From contig NZ_JASZYT010000002.1 in the NCBI RefSeq assembly GCF_030316765.1, forward strand, positions 868,001-932,000: a stretch of 64,000 nt of DNA. The letters are read 5' to 3'. Position 1 is the stretch's first letter. Each line of letters starts with the position of its first letter. Position numbers and translations under genes: made by a program. The notes beneath the pieces were generated by a model. The model did no database searches and was not told where the DNA came from. It was given only the letters and a program-made list of their open reading frames with translations. Of this stretch, positions 56,508-64,000 are shown one piece after another. The DNA is from Variovorax saccharolyticus (GTDB taxonomy: Bacteria > Pseudomonadota > Gammaproteobacteria > Burkholderiales > Burkholderiaceae_C).

Positions 56508-57587
56508 ATGACCATGAAGCAACTTCTCACCCCCGTGCGCATCGGCCGACTGGTCGCGCCGAACCGTGTCGTCATGGCGCCGATGACGCGCTCCCGTGCC
56601 GACGAGGATGGCGTCGTCGGCGACATGACGGTCGCGTACTACGCCCAGCGCGCCAGCGCCGGACTCATCATCACCGAGGGCGTGTTTCCCTCCGCCATGG
56701 GCAAGGGCTACGTGCACACGCCGGGCATCGAGACCGAGACGCAAGTCGCCGCTTGGAAGAAGGTGACCGAGGCCGTGCACGCACGCGGCGGCCGCATCTT
56801 CATGCAAGTTATGCACTGCGGCCGGGTCTCGCATCCCTCGCTGCTCAACGGCGCCATCCCCGTGGCGCCCTCTGCCATCAAGCCCGAAGGACAGGCCTGG
56901 ACGCCGGTCGGCCAAGTCGACTTCGTGACACCGCGCGAACTGAGCCTCAAGGAGATTGCCGACGTCATCGATGACTACCGTCAAGCAACCCGGCGTGCCA
57001 TCGAAGCGGGCTTCGACGGTGTAGAACTGCACGCCGCATCGGGCTACCTACCCGAGCAATTCCTGTCTTCGGGCAGCAACCAGCGGCAAGACCTGTACGG
57101 AGGCTCGGTCGAGAACCGTGCTCGCTTCGTGCTGGACGTCGTGGACGCCATGGCTGCGGAGGCCGGTGCCGACCGCGTGGGCATCAAGATTTCTCCGGAG
57201 ATGAACTACAACAGCATCACGGATGCGGCTCCGCAAGAGACCTACACCTACCTCGTGGACAAGCTCAAGGGTTGGGACCTGGCCTACCTCCAGGTCGCCC
57301 TCTTCGGTACGCCGAAGGTCGATTACCACGCGCTGCTGCGCCAACGATTCGATGGCGCCTACCTCATGGGCAGCGGCCTGACACAGGACAGCGCCGAAGC
57401 GGCGGTGTCCGAAGGCAAGGCTGACGCGACGGTTTTCGGCAGCGCGTTCCTCGCCAATCCAGACCTGCCAGAACGCTTCCGCGTGGGCGCCGCGCTCAAC
57501 GAAGCCGACCGCAGCACCTTCTTCGCACCACCGACCGCCAAGGGCTACATTGACTATCCAGTGTTGGTGCCCGCCGAGGTCGACTGA
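56508..57587 (+). CDS. Old yellow enzyme family alkene reductase (NemA-like)
   Basis: This 359-residue FMN enzyme reduces activated C=C bonds or nitro groups with NAD(P)H. It shows LLTPVRIGRLVAPNRVVMAP, QVMHCGRVSH and SNQRQDLYGGSVENRARF. The active-site pair usually reads H-x-x-N or H-x-x-H; here it is HAASGYL, with Ser in the second place. That may be a subfamily trait and could change proton donation or ligand binding. It is followed by pirin and hydrolase genes on the same strand. Confidence 0.9.
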   Translation: MTMKQLLTPVRIGRLVAPNRVVMAPMTRSRADEDGVVGDMTVAYYAQRASAGLIITEGVFPSAMGKGYVHTPGIETETQVAAWKKVTEAVHARGGRIFMQVMHCGRVSHPSLLNGAIPVAPSAIKPEGQAWTPVGQVDFVTPRELSLKEIADVIDDYRQATRRAIEAGFDGVELHAASGYLPEQFLSSGSNQRQDLYGGSVENRARFVLDVVDAMAAEAGADRVGIKISPEMNYNSITDAAPQETYTYLVDKLKGWDLAYLQVALFGTPKVDYHALLRQRFDGAYLMGSGLTQDSAEAAVSEGKADATVFGSAFLANPDLPERFRVGAALNEADRSTFFAPPTAKGYIDYPVLVPAEVD

Positions 57588-57617
57588 AGTGGCTTGAAGC
57601 CACAAGGAGCCTATGCC

Positions 57618-58445
57618 ATGACCGCCACCATTGCCCGCATGCAACGCGCCAACCGCGGAACACAGTTCCGCGCCTACCGCCTGCATGGTGACGACCCCGC
57701 GCAGCTCGACCCCTTCATGGGCATCGACCACGCCTGGATGAGCGCACCCACGTTCCCGCCGCATCCGCATGCCGGGTTCTCTGCAGTGACCTACCTGTTC
57801 CTCGATTCGGAGACAGGCATTGCGAACCGCGATTCGAAGGGCAACAGCACGCTCATCGAGCCGGGTGGACTGCACTGGACGGCCGCTGGCCGTGGCGTGG
57901 TGCATGAAGAGAATCCGGCGGTCCTGGGGAGTACGACCCACCTGCTGCAAATCTTCGTGAACCTGCCGGAGAGCCGCCAGACTGACGCACCGTTCGCGCT
58001 GACCTTGAAGCCGCAGGACGTGCCTTTGGTGCAGCGCCCTGGGGCACGGGTGCGCGTTCCGCTGGGCAGCTTCGACGGCGTGAGCTCGCCGTTGACGCCA
58101 CCGACCGAGGTCACCTTGCTGGACGTCACGCTGGATGACGGCGCCGAACTCGAGCTGCCCATTCCGGCAGGCCAACGCGCCTTCTTCATGCCGGTGTTCG
58201 GCAGCGCCGAAATCGATGGCCAGCGCTTCGGTCTGGAAGACCTGGGGGCGCCCATCCTGCCGACCGCAACCGATGCGACGACGCACCGGCTCGTGGGTAA
58301 ACCGGGCGGCGCGAAGGTTGCCGTCTTCATTGGCACGCCGTTGCATCAACCCGTCCTCTCGAATGGCCCGATGGCCTTCGCAAGCCGGGACAACCTGGCC
58401 GCGGCAGCGGCCGCCTATCACCGTGGCGATATGGGAAGTCTCTGA
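57618..58445 (+). CDS. Pirin-family bicupin protein
   Basis: This 275-residue bicupin has the pirin metal site HPHAGFSAVTYLF and LHWTAAGRGVVHEE. Bacterial pirins act as quercetin-type dioxygenases or redox-linked regulators. The start at 57618 has an AAGGAG site eight bases before it; the ATG at 57613 is out of frame. It lies 30 bases after the reductase gene, so both belong to one operon. Confidence 0.88.
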   Translation: MTATIARMQRANRGTQFRAYRLHGDDPAQLDPFMGIDHAWMSAPTFPPHPHAGFSAVTYLFLDSETGIANRDSKGNSTLIEPGGLHWTAAGRGVVHEENPAVLGSTTHLLQIFVNLPESRQTDAPFALTLKPQDVPLVQRPGARVRVPLGSFDGVSSPLTPPTEVTLLDVTLDDGAELELPIPAGQRAFFMPVFGSAEIDGQRFGLEDLGAPILPTATDATTHRLVGKPGGAKVAVFIGTPLHQPVLSNGPMAFASRDNLAAAAAAYHRGDMGSL

Positions 58446-58509
58446 AGGCAGCCACACACCCCCGGGGCACGTGTCCCACCCGCCCCATTCACATCCAAGG
58501 AGCTACACC

Positions 58510-59115
58510 ATGAAGACTGAACAATTCACCGCCGAGAACTCTGCCTTGCTGCTCATCGACCATCAGGTCGGAACCATGCAGCTCATCAAGAACATCGACA
58601 AGGACCTCGCTGCCAAGCAATCGGTTGCATTGGCCAAGATGGCGAAGATTCTCAACATGCCAGTGGTCATCACGTCCAGCCAGGAAGACCGTGCGCAAGG
58701 TCCCATCCTGCCGAAGATTGCCGAAATCCTTCCCGAGGCACACGCAGCGCGCATCAAGCGTCCGGGCGTGGTGAACGCCTGGGCCTACCCTGACTTCAAG
58801 AAGGCTGTGCTCGCGACCGGTCGCAAGAACCTCATCATGGCCGGCGTGACGACCGACGTCTGCCTCATCTTCCCCGCCATTGATGCAGCGAAGGAAGGCT
58901 TTGGGGTACAGGCCGTGATGGACGCATCGGGCTCCCCGAGCGACCTGAGCGAAGAGTTCTCGCGTCAACGCATGCACGACGCCGGCGTCGTGCTGACGGC
59001 CACGAATACGCTCATGGCGGAAATCGCGCAGGACTGGTCCACCCCCCAGGGTCAGCAACTCATCGGGCTGTTGTTCTCTGATGTCTTCCCGGCACTGGGC
59101 GCTGGCATCGTCTGA
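58510..59115 (+). CDS. Isochorismatase-like cysteine hydrolase (YcaC type)
   Basis: This 201-residue protein has the family catalytic triad: Asp in ALLLIDHQVGT, a Lys in the middle (region ARIKRPGVVNAW) and Cys in GVTTDVCLIFPAIDA. The YcaC subgroup has no firm substrate. A GAG-rich ribosome site (aaggagctacacc) precedes the ATG. It is the third gene of the reductase-pirin-hydrolase run. Confidence 0.88.
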   Translation: MKTEQFTAENSALLLIDHQVGTMQLIKNIDKDLAAKQSVALAKMAKILNMPVVITSSQEDRAQGPILPKIAEILPEAHAARIKRPGVVNAWAYPDFKKAVLATGRKNLIMAGVTTDVCLIFPAIDAAKEGFGVQAVMDASGSPSDLSEEFSRQRMHDAGVVLTATNTLMAEIAQDWSTPQGQQLIGLLFSDVFPALGAGIV

Positions 59116-59194
59116 GTCACCAACTGCCGTTGTGGGCCGGGGTCTTCGCACTTCGGCCCGCAACTGCCTTCGACCGCCCCACACCTGAATCACC

Positions 59195-60313
59195 ATGGAT
59201 TCCCAACCGCACATCGTCATCGTCGGAGGTTCGCTCGCAGGGCTCACGCTCGCGCTGGCTTGTGCTTCTCGAGGAGTTCCGGTGCACGTGGTGGAGCGTG
59301 CAGCAGAGCGCCTGAATGGCGGCGACAGTCTGAGCGTAAGCCTCGCCGCGATTGCCGCCACCACGGGTCACGACCCTCGCGTCTATCCAAAGCTGGCCGT
59401 CGTACCTGCGTACCGCGACCGTCATCTGACGACCTGGCCCGCACTCTATGCATGGTTGCGAGGCCGAGCCCTCGAGACGCCAGGCATCCTCCTCGACGAG
59501 GGCAAGACGGTGACCTCCGTCAACAACCGCGAGCAGGGAGCGGAACTCCACTTCTCTGACGGCACGAAATTGTTGGCCGATGCCGTCATCGGCGCGGACG
59601 GCTATTACAGCGTCGTCCGCAGAGCGATTTCACCAGAAGCACCCTACGCGCGTTACGCCGGCTATCTCGTGTGGCGCGGTCTCGTGGAAGAGCAGACGCT
59701 GACGCGGCCAGTCGCCTGGCCTTCGGACGGCGGTCTCTGGATAGATTTCGAGCGAGGCTATCGTTTGGTCGCAGCAGTTCTGCCGGGTCGGGATGGCTCG
59801 TTGGAAATTGGTAGACGCCTAGTGACCTTCGCGTGGTTCGATGCACACCGTGAGGCCCTGTTGCGCGCAACGAATCGGCTGACGCCCGACGGCAATCTGG
59901 TCGGAACGCTTGGACGCGGAAGCATTGGCTCAGATGTGCGCGCCGAGCTTCTGGCTATGGTCCCGAAGGTGTGGCCGGAGAGATGGGCGGAGGCCGTTGC
60001 AGTCGGTGTGCAATCAACGGCGTCGCTCAGCGGCGCACCCATCGCAGAGTACGTGCCCGACACACTGGCCGTCGGCGCAGTGGCACTTGTCGGCGACGCC
60101 GGACATGTCGTATCGCCAATGACGGGAAGTGGCTTCGCAGCCGGAGTGGACGATGCCATGGTATTGGCCCGCATACTTGCAGACCGTCCAGCGGGCGAGC
60201 CAGCCTCGAATGCGCTCTTGCGCTACCAAGCTGCACGATTGCCCTACGTCCGTGCGTTGGTCCAACACTCGCGCCGTCTAAGCGCAGAGTATGTGCAGAT
60301 TGCACTCAAGTAG
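59195..60313 (+). CDS. FAD-dependent monooxygenase / oxidoreductase
   Basis: This 372-residue flavoprotein has an N-terminal Rossmann motif IVIVGGSLAGLTLALACAS and the downstream FAD-binding signature ALVGDAGHVVSPMTGSGFAAG. It fits the aromatic hydroxylase or salicylate-hydroxylase-like group, with substrate unknown. It lies 79 bases after the hydrolase gene and may extend the same operon. Confidence 0.88.
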   Translation: MDSQPHIVIVGGSLAGLTLALACASRGVPVHVVERAAERLNGGDSLSVSLAAIAATTGHDPRVYPKLAVVPAYRDRHLTTWPALYAWLRGRALETPGILLDEGKTVTSVNNREQGAELHFSDGTKLLADAVIGADGYYSVVRRAISPEAPYARYAGYLVWRGLVEEQTLTRPVAWPSDGGLWIDFERGYRLVAAVLPGRDGSLEIGRRLVTFAWFDAHREALLRATNRLTPDGNLVGTLGRGSIGSDVRAELLAMVPKVWPERWAEAVAVGVQSTASLSGAPIAEYVPDTLAVGAVALVGDAGHVVSPMTGSGFAAGVDDAMVLARILADRPAGEPASNALLRYQAARLPYVRALVQHSRRLSAEYVQIALK

Positions 60314-60636
60314 TGAGTAGCCAGTTGGCACGGCCCGGCATTTCGGCCGCTTGAACAATTGCGAGGGTTGAGCGGCTGCTTTCGACGAATTTGGACTTCG
60401 GCTTTGGGCCCAGAGCCGCCGGTGGAAAAATCCGAAAGCTGCCGTTCAAGTAGCGTCGGGTTCAGCTTCTAGCATCAATGAACGGCCAGGCCAAATAGCC
60501 AGTCGCCTCGTGACCTCGGCTAGTTGCATCAGAATGGCGCGCCGTCCGACCTACTTGCGCCACTGCACTGTGCCTGCATGTTGTGGGCGGCTGACGCCCC
60601 TCAGGGTTCAACGCACGCACCCTAGCGTATCGGCGG
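60314..60636. other. 323-base region with inverted repeat, no gene
   Basis: No gene was found. Near-identical inverted arms lie at 60368-60385 (ttgagcggctgctttcga) and 60431-60450 (on the other strand cttgaacggcagctttcgga). They resemble intergenic repeats of soil proteobacteria and may act as a bidirectional terminator. Confidence 0.5.
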
Positions 60637-61425
60637 TCAGGGACGAACCCGAACCGGCGCTGGAGGCTCCGCGGTGCTGTCAATCACCCCAAACGGATTT
60701 GCAGGCTCTGCGTCAGGCTTAACACCCGGCGGGTAGAGCCGATAGATGACACCCTTGGCGTCCTGGTAGTAGCGGGTGCCGGCAGGCGAGAACTTGAGCC
60801 ACGGACCCGGCTCGGTACTCCCAGTGCTTTCTTCGGTCCAGCCTTTCGGGTCGATATGTGGCTTGGCACCTTCACTGGGCACAGTGGCCCCAGACGTTTT
60901 GGCGGCAGCGGGTCCTGGAACGACTCCCATCCGATATGCGCCTCCAAGCGCGACTTTCAGGCACCACAGCAAAGCAATGCTCACGACGACGCCGAAGACA
61001 AAACCGATGAGCCGCCGGCGGCCCGTCCTTCGAAAGAGGTGAGCGTTCAGAAACCCTGCGATGAGGATGACGTCCACTGCCGTGAATCCGGTGCTCAGTG
61101 TCGGCGTGCCGCCGAAAACGGGCAGAAGCCAAAAGCCGAACGAGAGAACGAGGGCGATACAGCCTGCCCAAAACCAAGCTGAGAGACGACCAGGCGGAGA
61201 AACGGGAGCGGGAAAGAACGCGGCGGCATGCGCGTCACCAAAACTGTGCGCCTGCGCGCTCGAACGAACGGGTTCGCCGGTCACCGCCTGGGCCGTCGGC
61301 GGAACAACGGCAGTCTCCAGACCTTCACGTGACGCAGGAAGGCTTTCCAACTCCAGGCCGCATTCCTGGCAGAACCGACTGTTCTCAATAACTAGCTTGG
61401 AACCGCAGTGGGGACAGAATTTCAT
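60637..61425 (-). CDS. Zinc-ribbon membrane protein
   Basis: This 262-residue protein starts with a double zinc-ribbon half (MKFCPHCGSK, C4 and C7, then FCQECGLE, C19 and C22). A linker follows, then three hydrophobic helices (about 85-160) and a soluble C-terminal part. The function is unknown; such small zinc-ribbon membrane proteins are common and mostly uncharacterised. Confidence 0.65.
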   Translation of the reverse strand: MKFCPHCGSKLVIENSRFCQECGLELESLPASREGLETAVVPPTAQAVTGEPVRSSAQAHSFGDAHAAAFFPAPVSPPGRLSAWFWAGCIALVLSFGFWLLPVFGGTPTLSTGFTAVDVILIAGFLNAHLFRRTGRRRLIGFVFGVVVSIALLWCLKVALGGAYRMGVVPGPAAAKTSGATVPSEGAKPHIDPKGWTEESTGSTEPGPWLKFSPAGTRYYQDAKGVIYRLYPPGVKPDAEPANPFGVIDSTAEPPAPVRVRP

Positions 61426-61610
61426 CGAGTGGTCCCTATGAACGTGGAGCCGACTGATTCTGAGAGTCTGGCTTTTGCATCAGGCGAAATGAGAGCATCA
61501 AGCATCCAGGAGGTCTCGGCCAATGTCTGGTCTTGGCCGACGACGAAAGCACCTATCCATCGGCCAGCGTATGCTGAAGGAAGGCGCGCGCGGCTAGCAG
61601 CGCGCAGTGT

Positions 61611-61895
61611 CTACTGCGTTCTGCCAGGCTTCCAGAGCCCGGCCTCGTCGATTGGCGGAATTCCTGCAACGTCGGTCGCGTATGGCCCCAAATCCCAAGA
61701 CGTCGGCCGCGGCGGGCGAGGCATTTTGAGCTCCGCCGCGACAGCGTGCCGGTTGCCGGCGCGAACAAGCTCGTTGAAGCGCTCCTCCATCTCAGACTTT
61801 GTGCGACCCGGCACCTTGACCCATGCCAAGAACTTGCCCCACTCTCGGCCATCCAGTTCCGCATTGGAGTCTCTTATAAACTTCGACTTGGACAT
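61611..61895 (-). CDS. Hypothetical small protein
   Basis: This 94-residue protein is charged and probably soluble (MSKSKFIRDSNAELDGREWG, then FLAWVKVPGRTKSEMEERFN), ending in a proline-rich tail. No family was recognised. It reads as a real gene by its codon pattern, but nothing nearby explains its role. Confidence 0.45.
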   Translation of the reverse strand: MSKSKFIRDSNAELDGREWGKFLAWVKVPGRTKSEMEERFNELVRAGNRHAVAAELKMPRPPRPTSWDLGPYATDVAGIPPIDEAGLWKPGRTQ

Positions 61896-62004
61896 ATGTG
61901 CGATTCTCGTTCGACAGCTCTAAAAAGCGGATTGCGACGCGCGAACCCGCCTTCGAGGGCCGACTGTAGTCGGGGTCGGAGGGCCGATGGCAACCAACGG
62001 CAGC

Positions 62005-62037
62005 AAAACCGGAGCATCGTGATGAACTTCCGGTTTT
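62005..62037 (-). terminator. Terminator downstream of the DUF2938 gene
   Basis: aaaaccgga and tccggtttt form a perfect 9-base stem with a 15-base loop, 64 bases after the DUF2938 stop on the minus strand, ending in four T. It would end the cysteine-rich/DUF2938 transcript. Confidence 0.55.
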
Positions 62038-62100
62038 GGCCGCAACCTGCCGCAGGGGGTATGCGAGTGCTGAACTGAGTCCCAGCAGCGCCGTCGAGCG

Positions 62101-62586
62101 TCAAAGGCATGCGATGGCTACAGCTGCCACGTACAGGCCGGCTCCAAACACCGCGTGGTTCGCAAGAATACGCACGCAGCTCCTGACAGGAGCCGTGGTG
62201 TTGGAGCCGGCAAAGCCAGACCCCATGGCAGGTTGCATCACAAGCAGCGGCACTACCGCAGTGACCAATCCGAAGACCAGCGCTGGAAGGATGGTCGGTT
62301 GGCCTGCCCAATCGGTCCCTACGAACGCAACGAGCACGGCGGCATAGGCGATGCCGACCCCATAGTGGGCAAGCCAGCCCAGCGGGTGTTCGCCTCTTAC
62401 CGGTGCCGCCTTGGCGATGGACGCGTGCGCAAATCGCCCCCGTGGCATCTGCCCGACCCACCTGCCAACCAACCGCCAATCGGTGGTGGGTACGCCGAGT
62501 CGGGAGAGGGTGAGCAGCCACATATCCATGACCGCTGTAGCGACTACGCCGATGAGGATGACGAGGCCGATGTTTGGGAATGACAT
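62101..62586 (-). CDS. DUF2938 family membrane protein
   Basis: This 161-residue membrane protein starts MSFPNIGLVILIGVVATAVM, with four likely helices and the conserved segment HPLGWLAHYGVGIAYAAVLV. The role of DUF2938 is unknown. The ATG at 62586 was chosen over 62673. It is 93 bases downstream of the tiny cysteine-rich gene on the same strand and divergent from an AraC gene, so a common regulator is likely. Confidence 0.7.
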   Translation of the reverse strand: MSFPNIGLVILIGVVATAVMDMWLLTLSRLGVPTTDWRLVGRWVGQMPRGRFAHASIAKAAPVRGEHPLGWLAHYGVGIAYAAVLVAFVGTDWAGQPTILPALVFGLVTAVVPLLVMQPAMGSGFAGSNTTAPVRSCVRILANHAVFGAGLYVAAVAIACL

Positions 62587-62679
62587 GGAGGTCTTCTTTT
62601 CACTGTGCGAACGGTTGTCGGGCCACGCCTCCGTGTACCCGACGCGGACTCGTGGGAAGTGCCGGTTCTCCACGTGCTC

Positions 62680-62853
62680 TTAGTTGACGCAGCCGCAGCT
62701 GGCCGAATCGGCCGTGGCGCAATCACAGCTGGTGCAGTCACAGGTGACACAGTTGCAGCTGTCGCACCTGCAGGTGGCGCACTCGCAGCGGGTGGGTTGA
62801 GCGGCGGCGGAGGGAGACGGGGCGGCTTGGGTGCCGGTGGCGATGGAAGTCAT
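62680..62853 (-). CDS. Tiny 12-cysteine protein, metallothionein-like
   Basis: This 57-residue protein has a low-complexity N-terminal third (to T21) and then 12 cysteines in 33 residues: pairs C23/C25, C28/C30, C33/C35, C38/C40, C43/C45 and, after a seven-residue gap, C53/C55. The C-x-C-x-x-C-x-C rhythm is strictly regular and there are no His. A GGAG site lies seven bases before the ATG. It resembles metallothioneins, which bind Zn, Cd or Cu(I) through thiolates, but it is not a known family to me. It lies between an AraC gene and DUF2938. It could also be a thiol-buffer or cluster carrier. Confidence 0.65.
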   Translation of the reverse strand: MTSIATGTQAAPSPSAAAQPTRCECATCRCDSCNCVTCDCTSCDCATADSASCGCVN

Positions 62854-63057
62854 TTGAGGGCTCCAGAAGGGGTTGGTGAGGCCTGAATTCTTCGCGCTGG
62901 GGCCGTTTTGGACTTGAACGCAGAGGCTAGATAGGCAGCCTTTTCATTCAACACCGCTGTTGGACGGCCACGGCCGAACAGATGCCAGCGCGGCCATCCA
63001 GTTGGGGCTTTCGTGACAGGCGGGTGGTCAGTAGACTGGCGGCAGAGCCGTTGAACC

Positions 63058-63870
63058 ATGAGCACACAGTCTGCAACCCGCTACCGAGGCGACTTCGTAG
63101 CCTGGACCGGCGTTTGCGGGTTCCTAGGCGAAGGCGGCGGTTCTCCCATTGAGCCGCACTCGCACTACGCCATCCAGCTGGTCTTGGGCGCGCCCACGGG
63201 CCTGCGTGTGCAGCTAGGCCGTCACGGTGAATGGCAGGCGTGTGCCGCAGCACTAGTGCCGTCCCGGGCAGTGCACACCATCGATGTGAACGACTGCGAC
63301 ATGAGCGCGGTTCTGTTCATCGAGCCGGAGACTCCTGAGGGGAAGGCACTTGCTGCTCGCCTGCAAGATGGACTCGAGCTCCTCGACACCGACACGGTGG
63401 CGGTCGCCGCGAAGCGCCTGGAAAGAGCTTGGCGGGTCGAGAGGAGCTACGAGGCGGTGCAAGCGGTGTGCATGCAGCTTGTCCGGGACCTGTCCGGAGC
63501 GGCGCCGAGGGAGCCGTCCGACCCGCGCGTCCTCGCTGCCATCGAGTACATCCGCCAGCGGGTCGACGAGAGCGTTTCGCTCCCCGACGTGGCCAAGGCG
63601 GCGAATCTCTCGCCGGAGCGCTTCCGACACCTGTTTGTCGAGGAAACGGGCATGCCCTTGCGGACTTACGTCCTGTGGCGGCGACTCCTGCACGTGTGGA
63701 CACTGCTCATGGCCGGGGCCAATCTCTCGACCGCGGCGCACGCGGCCGGCTTCGCGGACTCTGCGCACCTGTCGCGGACGGCGCGAGCGATGTTCGGGCT
63801 GCCACCCTCTGTATTGCAGATGCGCGGCCCCCTGAGCTCGCAGAAGCGCGAGCCACATCACCTGGCCTGA
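63058..63870 (+). CDS. AraC-family transcriptional regulator
   Basis: This 270-residue regulator has an N-terminal cupin-like sensor (PHSHYAIQLVLGAPTG) and a C-terminal double HTH of the AraC type (LPDVAKAANLSPERFRHLFV, then a second helix pair around AAHAAGFADSAHLSR). It is divergent from the cysteine-rich gene across 204 bases. Its 3' end overlaps the tail of the next gene. The signal is unknown. Confidence 0.88.
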   Translation: MSTQSATRYRGDFVAWTGVCGFLGEGGGSPIEPHSHYAIQLVLGAPTGLRVQLGRHGEWQACAAALVPSRAVHTIDVNDCDMSAVLFIEPETPEGKALAARLQDGLELLDTDTVAVAAKRLERAWRVERSYEAVQAVCMQLVRDLSGAAPREPSDPRVLAAIEYIRQRVDESVSLPDVAKAANLSPERFRHLFVEETGMPLRTYVLWRRLLHVWTLLMAGANLSTAAHAAGFADSAHLSRTARAMFGLPPSVLQMRGPLSSQKREPHHLA

Positions 63871-64000
63871 ACGACGCCGGTGAGCGTTCCCAGGAATGCG
63901 GCCAGGTCCTGACTGTCGGGGGCGGAAAGACGGATGGCCTGCCGGTCAGTGTGCTTCTCGCCAGGCTTCGCCAGTTCGCTGTGGCCCAGGACTGCCTTGG
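63858..64000 (-). CDS. C-terminal fragment of a probable cytochrome c-type or di-heme peroxidase protein (cut by window edge)
   Basis: The minus frame from the window end codes for 46 residues ending at a TGA. The segment SAPDSQDLAAFLGTLTG resembles the C-terminal helix of cytochrome c and di-heme peroxidase proteins. The heme sites would lie outside the window, so the call is tentative. It overlaps the AraC stop by 13 bases, tail-to-tail. Confidence 0.4.
   Translation of the reverse strand, partial: KAVLGHSELAKPGEKHTDRQAIRLSAPDSQDLAAFLGTLTGVVQAR

Overview
The window looks like one arm of a betaproteobacterial chromosome of the Comamonadaceae, most like Variovorax. The base composition is high in GC, and the core gene order tatC, HtrA protease, MHS transporter, Nif3, pdxA, mscL, petABC, sspA-sspB, tRNA-Thr, secA, argJ, mutT, yacG, zapD, coaE, pilDCB fits that family. 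This is inference from gene content and order; no ribosomal RNA or other taxonomic marker lies in the window.

Positions 1-24,830 are ordinary core genome: protein export (tatC, secA), envelope proteolysis, vitamin B6 synthesis (pdxA), the cytochrome bc1 complex (petABC), stringent-starvation proteins, arginine synthesis (argJ), nucleotide sanitation (mutT), division (zapD), an SGNH/MBOAT O-acetylation pair, coenzyme A synthesis (coaE) and the type IV pilus genes pilB, pilC and pilD.

At 24,833-24,878, beyond pilB, lies the 3' half of a tRNA-Pro(CGG) gene, cut at the anticodon loop. This is the usual scar of a tyrosine-recombinase element, and accessory DNA starts there. Positions 25-45 kb form a defence island. 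It holds a small HTH protein, a HEPN-like/OST-HTH protein next to a second tRNA fragment (Phe-like), a conserved hypothetical with an XRE regulator, a PIN protein tail-to-tail with an XRE-ImmA/IrrE protein, a two-gene Hsp70-like module, a convergent three-gene operon (unknown protein, GIY-YIG nuclease, MORC-like GHKL ATPase), and a complete sspB-sspC-sspD-sspE phosphorothioation restriction system with no sspA. A near-consensus LexA box lies upstream of sspB. The Hsp70/MORC/GIY-YIG block is the best candidate for an undescribed system.

Positions 45.7-49.5 kb carry a tyrosine recombinase with an internal HTH and a TrfA-like replication initiator flanked by repeats, the remains of an integrative or plasmid-like element. 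Positions 50-52.9 kb hold small orphan genes (two SUKH-like immunity proteins, a small protein, a secreted protein), each separated by a copy of a short GC-rich intergenic repeat.

Positions 52.9-60.3 kb form an electrophile or oxidant-handling block: MFS exporter, two LysR regulators, old-yellow-enzyme reductase, pirin, isochorismatase-like hydrolase and FAD monooxygenase. The last 3.5 kb hold small hypotheticals, a DUF2938 membrane protein behind a tiny 12-cysteine metallothionein-like protein, a divergent AraC regulator, and the tail of a probable cytochrome c-type protein. No CRISPR array or recognisable insertion sequence was seen.
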